DNA of 9,189 nucleotides, taken from the NCBI GenBank assembly GCA_030610965.1, contig JAUWQU010000089.1:1-9189 (forward strand), given 5' to 3'. The DNA is from Phycisphaerae bacterium. GTDB lineage: Bacteria; Planctomycetota; Phycisphaerae; SM23-33. Position 1 is the stretch's first letter. Every line of letters begins with the position of its first letter. Below the pieces are notes generated by a model, which was given only the letters and a program-made list of their open reading frames with translations, had not been told where the DNA came from and did no database searches. Positions 4,505 through 9,189 of the stretch are shown in pieces. Made by a program: the position numbers and the translations under genes.

Positions 4505-7450
4505 CTACTTGTACGCCTCGTTCACAACCATGTCGATCAAGCGGGTGATCTGCTTACCATCCGACCAGTCGTCGATCTGGCAGGCCGTGCTCTTGCCCTT
4601 GATCTGTTGCGGCTTGGTGATCTTCGGCACCAGCGCCTTGCTCGGGATCGTGTAGAAGAGATGCGGATCGGCGCCGGCCTGCCCCGAGCCCTGTCGAGGG
4701 GCGAACCTGTCCTTCCAGCAATTGGCCATCGCCGACAGTTCCGGGCCGTAGTTGGCGCCCTTATCCCCTTCAAACATCTTCTCACTGCACAGAAAGACAA
4801 TTCCCTTGAAGCTCGCGGGAGTAAATGAGTGCACCATTACATTATAGATATGTGATGCGGTGGAATCGGAGGAACCACTTGCGGCAGAGGGATATCTCCC
4901 CCAAGCCAGGCCATCCGGTACTGCCTTGGTAGCCATCATCTCGGGAATATACTCGCTCCAGTACTTCTTCCAATGGCCAATGTGCAGTCTGATATTGGCA
5001 TTGTAGTAGGGGTTGCCCGGGTACTGGGAGCCAACGCTCTTGTAATCCGCCATCAGAGACGGCGCCTGATTGAGGCACTCAGCGGCGATCCAGCTCTTCA
5101 GTTCCGGATTCGCGCCACCCTTGCCAATACCGTTCTGCATGAAAATCACCCCAACCGGCCTGCCGGCCTTCGCGGCAATGCGGTGCCCGATCGCCCCGGC
5201 CAGGCCGCCGGCATCTGTCCATTCAGCGGCGAACCGGTTCTTTGGCGTTGTGGACACGGCGATGCTGTACCGGGAGGGGCGTGGGAAGGACCAGCGTTTG
5301 GCCTTGCGCCTCATCATGCGAACAATGCGGCCGGACGGTTTTACCGCCGGGAGCTTCAGCGCCATGGCCGGAGCTGCCACATACCAGACATCTCCGACGA
5401 CGATGTTTGCAGCAACCTTTTCATGCGCGAGTTCGCCATCGATCGTGAAGGTAACTTTCAGCGTCTTCGGTTCGGCGCTGGCTTTCATGGCCGGCATTGT
5501 GACGCGCCACTCACGCATCCCGGACGTAACGGGGATGGTCTTTTCAACCCCGGCGAAGCTGAACTTGATGACGGCTGTTCCGGTGGCCTCATAGCCCCAG
5601 TCGTGGATCGCCGAACCCCAGATGCTAACCGGCACGCCGGCCTGGATCACGGCATTGTCGCGGAACTGCGTGCTCAACAGCGGCATCTTCCGGTATTCGT
5701 ACCTCTTCCCGGCCGTATTGGGGTCGGGCACCACGCCGGCGACCTTGATCGGCTTGTCCGGCCAGGTGTCCGAGGTCACCAGTTTGTGATCGTAGTAGAT
5801 GAACGGCGTCATCGGCAGCAGCGCGCGGTTGTAGAGGTTCGGCAGCAGGCCGACCCCGTTGCACCCGTACGCCACGCCGCGGGGCGCCGCCACACCCGGC
5901 GCGGTCAGGGCGGCCTTCTCGCCGTCGATCTTCATCTTGGCCCGATGCCACACGCGGTTGCCGTCGGCGATATAGAACAGCATCACCTTGTCGTCGCCAT
6001 TGGGGATGATGGTCGGGATGGCCAGGCCCCCTTTGGCCCGCGTACCGGTCTCGCCGACAACCAGGCCGCCGGCGGCGTGGTCGAACTCGACGATCAGCTT
6101 GGCGCCCTCGACCTTGTAGGACTTGAACATCGGGCCGTCGGCGACGATGTCCTTGCCGTACTGGTTCTTCAGGGCGTGCAGAGCGAGGCGCTGGCCGGGG
6201 ACCGCCTTGTTGGAGTAATGCACGGCCCCGGTGATGTCAATCTGGCTGGCCATGTTGGCGTTGGGGATGTCCCGCGCCAGCCAGGTCCCCAGCCGCATCT
6301 CGGCGGTGCTGTTGAGGCTCAAGCCGTCGTTGTAGCCGCCGGGGCAGTAGAACTGATGGAAATAGACCGGCAGATCAGGTCTATCCCAGCACTTGCGCCA
6401 GCCGCGGACCAGACTGTGCAGGTTGTTGTAATAGGTGAGGCCGGCGCCCGAGTTGGCGTAGCCCTGATTCCAAAACGCCCCGCGGATGGCATAGGGGATC
6501 ATGGGGTTGATCCTGGCGTTGAACATCCAGCACGCATCCCGGTTGCCGGACAGATTGCCGGGCGTCCGCAGCGAGACCGCCGTGGGCTCCTGACCGTTCT
6601 CGATGCGCTTGGCGTTTTCCTTGATGCCGTCTTCGATGCCCTGGTAGAACTTGTTCCACGCCGCTTTGTGCTCCGGCGTCGTGGGGTCGGTTTCGAGGAT
6701 CCGCTGATAGACGCTTCGGGTGTATTCATCCTTGCCGTCGGCGAATCCCTCTCGCGGAACCCAGGCCTCGATCATCGTGGTGCTGAACGAGCAATTCAGG
6801 ATGCCGATGGGGATATGCACCCCCCTGTAGACTTCGTAGGCGAAAGCGCAGGAGATCGCGCTGTAGTCGGAAAAGCTGGACCCGTCGCTCCACGCCCCTT
6901 CGGCATGTTCGATCGGCTGCAGCGAGGAGAAGACGTTCGTCACCTTCGCCTCGCGAATTACGGGCATGTCCTCCTTGCCCGCCTTGACCCGCGCCAGCAT
7001 GTCTCTGATAAGGACTCTTCCGACGGCACACTTGCTGACCGGCCATTGCATGTTCGACTGCCCCGCCGATGCCCACACTTCGCCGACGAGGATGTTCTTG
7101 AGGGTGATCTTCTTGCCGGCGGCGTCGGCGACGACCATCTCCCGCGGGGCCGCGCTGGCCTTGAGTGGATCGAGCTTGAGCATCCACTTGCCGTCCCGGC
7201 CGGCCGTGGCGGCCTTCGTCTGTCCCGCGAAGGTCACTGTCACCTTCGTGCCCGGTTTGCTCCAGCCCCAGACGGGAACTTTCATCTGCCGTTGCAGAAT
7301 CGCGTTGTCGGCAAAGGGCGCGCCCAGCTCGATGGCCGGCCTGGGTTTCGCTACGGTTTGCTTCTCTGCAGCGCCCGCCGCGAAAGTTGAAAGCAGCATG
7401 GCTGCCGCGAGGGCGAAAGCCCCCGCTGTTCGGGTTGACATGTTGTTCAT
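4505..7450 (-). CDS. Secreted sialate O-acetylesterase-like protein: active SASA module plus degenerate second module
   Basis: The protein has 981 residues with a signal peptide (1-27, AGA|AEK). Module 1 (about 38-450) is a SASA-type esterase with an N-terminal beta domain (NAILQRQMKVPVWGWSKPG, 49-67). Block GEVWASAGQSNMQW (123-136) supplies nucleophile Ser132, and IDITGAVHYSNK (404-415) supplies Asp405 and His411. Such enzymes remove O-acetyl groups from sialic acids or, in many soil and marine bacteria, from plant or algal glycans. The usual YQGE loop is changed to WNQGYAN (327-333). Residues about 450-580 form a beta-rich linker. Module 2 (about 590-945) repeats the pattern (FRDNAVIQAGVPVSIWG, 596-612; VVGDVWYVAAPAMAL, 684-698) but has no Ser at the nucleophile site and no Asp/His block, so it is probably non-catalytic. 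Residues 917-926 look like an inserted repeat. The ATG at 7450 was chosen for the signal peptide; GGAG lies 11 bases upstream, rather far, and the ATG at 7441 is possible. The frame is open upstream to 7522, but that part is not protein-like. Confidence 0.9.
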   Translation of the reverse strand: MNNMSTRTAGAFALAAAMLLSTFAAGAAEKQTVAKPRPAIELGAPFADNAILQRQMKVPVWGWSKPGTKVTVTFAGQTKAATAGRDGKWMLKLDPLKASAAPREMVVADAAGKKITLKNILVGEVWASAGQSNMQWPVSKCAVGRVLIRDMLARVKAGKEDMPVIREAKVTNVFSSLQPIEHAEGAWSDGSSFSDYSAISCAFAYEVYRGVHIPIGILNCSFSTTMIEAWVPREGFADGKDEYTRSVYQRILETDPTTPEHKAAWNKFYQGIEDGIKENAKRIENGQEPTAVSLRTPGNLSGNRDACWMFNARINPMIPYAIRGAFWNQGYANSGAGLTYYNNLHSLVRGWRKCWDRPDLPVYFHQFYCPGGYNDGLSLNSTAEMRLGTWLARDIPNANMASQIDITGAVHYSNKAVPGQRLALHALKNQYGKDIVADGPMFKSYKVEGAKLIVEFDHAAGGLVVGETGTRAKGGLAIPTIIPNGDDKVMLFYIADGNRVWHRAKMKIDGEKAALTAPGVAAPRGVAYGCNGVGLLPNLYNRALLPMTPFIYYDHKLVTSDTWPDKPIKVAGVVPDPNTAGKRYEYRKMPLLSTQFRDNAVIQAGVPVSIWGSAIHDWGYEATGTAVIKFSFAGVEKTIPVTSGMREWRVTMPAMKASAEPKTLKVTFTIDGELAHEKVAANIVVGDVWYVAAPAMALKLPAVKPSGRIVRMMRRKAKRWSFPRPSRYSIAVSTTPKNRFAAEWTDAGGLAGAIGHRIAAKAGRPVGVIFMQNGIGKGGANPELKSWIAAECLNQAPSLMADYKSVGSQYPGNPYYNANIRLHIGHWKKYWSEYIPEMMATKAVPDGLAWGRYPSAASGSSDSTASHIYNVMVHSFTPASFKGIVFLCSEKMFEGDKGANYGPELSAMANCWKDRFAPRQGSGQAGADPHLFYTIPSKALVPKITKPQQIKGKSTACQIDDWSDGKQITRLIDMVVNEAYK
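4674..4702. repeat. Short GC-rich imperfect palindrome inside the coding region, translated in frame as RQGSGQAG
   Basis: The plus strand holds a segment with GCCCC (4681-4685) and GGGGC (4698-4702) arms and an inner CCCT-GTCG-AGGG hairpin. On the minus strand it is read as APRQGSGQAG (917-926) of the esterase, a low-complexity Gly/Gln/Ser stretch between segments that otherwise look continuous (CWKDRF and DPHLFYTIPSK). From memory, peptides of this kind arise from dispersed short palindromic repeats in environmental PVC and related genomes. That origin is not shown by this window, which has only one copy. Confidence 0.5.
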
Positions 7451-7461
7451 TGTTGCTGTGT

Positions 7462-7465
7462 CTCC
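7462..7465 (-). promoter_or_regulatory. Candidate ribosome binding site of the double-module esterase
   Basis: The minus strand reads GGAG, 11 bases before the ATG at 7450 and 20 before the ATG at 7441. The spacing favours 7450 but is longer than at the other genes, so initiation may be weaker or the true site may differ. Confidence 0.45.
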
Positions 7466-7486
7466 AGTTTGCTCATCTAAGGGCAA

Positions 7487-7503
7487 CCGATCCGACGGAT
7501 CGG
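7487..7503. repeat. Perfect 8-bp palindrome with one-base centre in the spacer between the two esterase genes
   Basis: The plus strand reads CCGATCCG-A-CGGATCGG and is flanked by further GATC/GGAC-like units (to about 7512). It lies in the 75-bp spacer 7451-7525. No T-run follows on the minus strand, so it is not a classical terminator. It may be a REP-like element, an mRNA-stabilising hairpin after the upstream gene, or a binding site. Confidence 0.55.
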
Positions 7504-7525
7504 ACTGATCACTGCTCACCAATTA

Positions 7526-9189
7526 CTACTTACTGGCCGCCGCTTCTTTCACCGGCGGGATCTTCTGCTCCTCGATCCACAGCGTAAGGTGCCCGCGCGG
7601 GGGATAGGGTTTTGTGCGCGGGTGGTTGTAGCGCAGGAAACTGGTGGCGGCGATGGTCACCTTGCCGCCCTTGAATTCGCCGCGGAGGTCGGAGTAAACA
7701 TGGCCGCCGCGCGGCTGTCCGCCCGCGCGGTTAGGGACTCCGGACTTCGACTCTGCCAGCAGCTTGCCGTTGACGTAGATCGCATAGCCTTCGCCGGCAT
7801 TGACGTGGTTGCTGCCGCCAAGGACGATCCGGTAGCGATAGCCCTCTTTCAACGGCGGGACGTCAAACGTGCCGCGCACCAGCAGAACTTCCTTCTCCCA
7901 AAGGGTGTTCGGTTTCTCGCCGCAGCCGCAACTGGATCCCCTCTCGCATTTGCCGAGCGGCTCCAGCTTGCCGTCGAACTGACCGAAAGGCGGCAGCCCC
8001 TTCTTCCAGCCCACCTTGGCGGCGGCGAAGTCGGTCGCGAACCAGTTGGCCATCCCTTCGGGATACGTCACCTTGCGATAGCGATTTCCCTTCTCCTTGG
8101 GCATGGTTTCCGGCGGGTCGAAGCTGAAGTAATCCCACTTCAGGTCCCGGAGCTCCGGACCGAACGTGTGCCACTCGTAGTCCTCGATTCCGGCCGCCCG
8201 ATAGCAGTTGCCCAATCCGTACATCGCGCCTCGCAGGAACTGATTGGCCCGCGTCGGCTTGGTCCCGCTCGCCTCGTTCAACAGTGCCGCGTTGTACCTG
8301 GGGTTGGCGACATAGCTCGCCGCGATGCCGTCCATGATGATCGGGGCCAGCGCCGCCTGCGCGGCGGCCTTCTCCTGCTCCGTGGGTTCGCCGGTTGCCT
8401 GCGGTGCGGCCGGTTTCGGCCTGGGCGCTTGCGGAAGGGCTTCCGCATTTCCGCCAAGCAGCTTGACCATCGCCCGCCCGAGGGCATCGCCGACCAGCAT
8501 GTAGGTTTCGGCGTTGCGGTTGTAGTGATAGTCCTGGTTGGTCGGCGACTCATCGACCTCGCGCCAGAAATCGCGGATGTCCACGGAGGCCACGGTTCCG
8601 GCGAATTCCGGATGCTTTTTCGGGTCGCCGACGGCCATCTGCGCGTTCAGGATCCTCAGGAACTTCTCGGCCATGCGATATCCGCCGAAGCCGATCGTAG
8701 CTATGACGGCGGGCATCTTGGGCGCCTTGAATTCCTTGCGAACATCGTCGATCATGTTGACCATGTTCTTCTCGTACCCCGAAATCGTTTCCTCCGAGAA
8801 GCTGTCCTTGTGGCCCTGCCACCAGACGAAGCCGGCCATCTCGTAGCCCTGTCCCTTGTAGCCGGGCACGATCTTGGCAATGTTCTTCAGCGTCTTGTGG
8901 ACGCCTTCAACCATGAGTTTGTATTCCAGCGACTCCCACTTGTTGTCAGGGTCGGTCCGGCCGCTCGAAGGCGGACGGAAATCAAAGCCCAGCGAGCGAT
9001 TGCCCATGGAGGTCTTGATGAGCAGGACCTGTTCGTCGTGGTAGGCGCCCATGACGTGGCCGAACCCCACCTCCGGGCCGATCGTCTTGCCGTTCGAGGT
9101 CGGGCTGAGGGGACTGCCTTTGAAACTGATGCGACCGTCGTAGTAGTACACGTCGTTGCGCACCGTCCACTTGCCCTCGTCGTCGATCA
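7526..9189 (-). CDS. SASA-family carbohydrate O-acetylesterase with C-terminal beta-rich domain, N terminus outside the window
   Basis: The frame is open through the right edge; 553 residues are visible, numbered here from the codon at 9187. The GTG at 9163 is an internal codon, not the start, because IDDEGKWT precedes it in frame and reads like family sequence. SASA features include GPEVGFGHVMG (37-47), VLLIKTSMGNRSL (54-66), DFRPPSS (69-75) and the conserved WWQGHKD (122-128), which corresponds to WWQGE in relatives. The catalytic Asp/His region is NQDYHYNRNAETY (217-229), with Asp219 and His221 as candidates. The Ser nucleophile block (GQSN) lies beyond the window. A Pro/Ala-rich linker (about 250-280) leads to a domain of unknown role containing a Cys cluster (CERGSSCGCG, 414-423). 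A beta-rich C-terminal domain (about 430-545), with GTFDVPP and AIYVNGKLLAES, resembles carbohydrate-binding jelly rolls. The likely role is deacetylation of a decorated polysaccharide outside the cytoplasm, together with the next gene 75 bp downstream. Confidence 0.88.
   Translation of the reverse strand, partial: IDDEGKWTVRNDVYYYDGRISFKGSPLSPTSNGKTIGPEVGFGHVMGAYHDEQVLLIKTSMGNRSLGFDFRPPSSGRTDPDNKWESLEYKLMVEGVHKTLKNIAKIVPGYKGQGYEMAGFVWWQGHKDSFSEETISGYEKNMVNMIDDVRKEFKAPKMPAVIATIGFGGYRMAEKFLRILNAQMAVGDPKKHPEFAGTVASVDIRDFWREVDESPTNQDYHYNRNAETYMLVGDALGRAMVKLLGGNAEALPQAPRPKPAAPQATGEPTEQEKAAAQAALAPIIMDGIAASYVANPRYNAALLNEASGTKPTRANQFLRGAMYGLGNCYRAAGIEDYEWHTFGPELRDLKWDYFSFDPPETMPKEKGNRYRKVTYPEGMANWFATDFAAAKVGWKKGLPPFGQFDGKLEPLGKCERGSSCGCGEKPNTLWEKEVLLVRGTFDVPPLKEGYRYRIVLGGSNHVNAGEGYAIYVNGKLLAESKSGVPNRAGGQPRGGHVYSDLRGEFKGGKVTIAATSFLRYNHPRTKPYPPRGHLTLWIEEQKIPPVKEAAASK

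Noticed and set aside
4973..7390. Long plus-strand open frame (805 codons) opposite the double-module esterase
   Set aside because: It is antisense to a gene with clear SASA motifs and a signal peptide. Its translation is Arg/Gly/His/Asp/Val-rich without domain motifs, as expected from the complement of GC-rich codons.
7487..7503. Rho-independent terminator between the esterase genes
   Set aside because: The stem is perfect but short and no T-run follows it on the minus strand.
7451..7522. N-terminal extension of the double-module esterase to 7522
   Set aside because: It would translate the palindromic spacer into a low-complexity Ser/Asp/Pro stretch before the signal peptide; the ATG at 7450 fits a normal export signal.
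9161..9163. GTG at 9163 as the start of the right-hand esterase
   Set aside because: The frame is open further upstream with family-like residues, and the Ser-nucleophile block expected earlier is missing, so the true start lies beyond the window.

Overview
The window carries one block of genes, all read on the minus strand, so transcription runs from high to low coordinates. GC-rich third positions, the many N-terminal export signals and the protein families point to a glycan-degrading bacterium of the Planctomycetota / Verrucomicrobiota / Lentisphaerota (PVC) type. DUF6288 proteins and double-module sialate O-acetylesterase-like proteins are typical of such genomes. This placement is inferred from family recognition; no rRNA or marker gene is present.

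Layout in transcription order: (1) a 5'-truncated SASA-family carbohydrate O-acetylesterase with a C-terminal beta-rich domain (9189-7526); (2) a 75-bp spacer with a perfect palindrome; (3) a 981-residue secreted protein with a complete SASA esterase module followed by a second, catalytically degenerate copy (7450-4505); (4) a 51-codon ORF with a good Shine-Dalgarno and a signal peptide but almost no mature protein, probably a small secreted peptide or the stump of a decayed gene (4476-4321); (5) a secreted TIM-barrel protein resembling GH29-type hydrolases (4305-3160); (6) a secreted PDZ-DUF6288 protein with HEAT-like C-terminal repeats (3083-747); (7) the first 238 residues of a GH95 alpha-L-fucosidase-type enzyme, cut by the left edge (714-1).

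Gaps between genes are 75, 28, 15, 76 and 32 bp, with no convincing terminator or strong promoter between them, so an operon is likely. Every gene whose start is visible encodes an export signal. The coherent reading is an extracytoplasmic or periplasmic locus that removes O-acetyl groups (the two esterases) and alpha-linked fucose or a related sugar (GH95, possibly the TIM-barrel protein) from a decorated polysaccharide. DUF6288 is an uncharacterised partner. No transporter, SusC/D pair, sulfatase or regulator is visible, so uptake and control must lie elsewhere. No tRNA, rRNA, CRISPR array, transposase or phage gene was seen, and no stretch above 300 bases lacks a gene.
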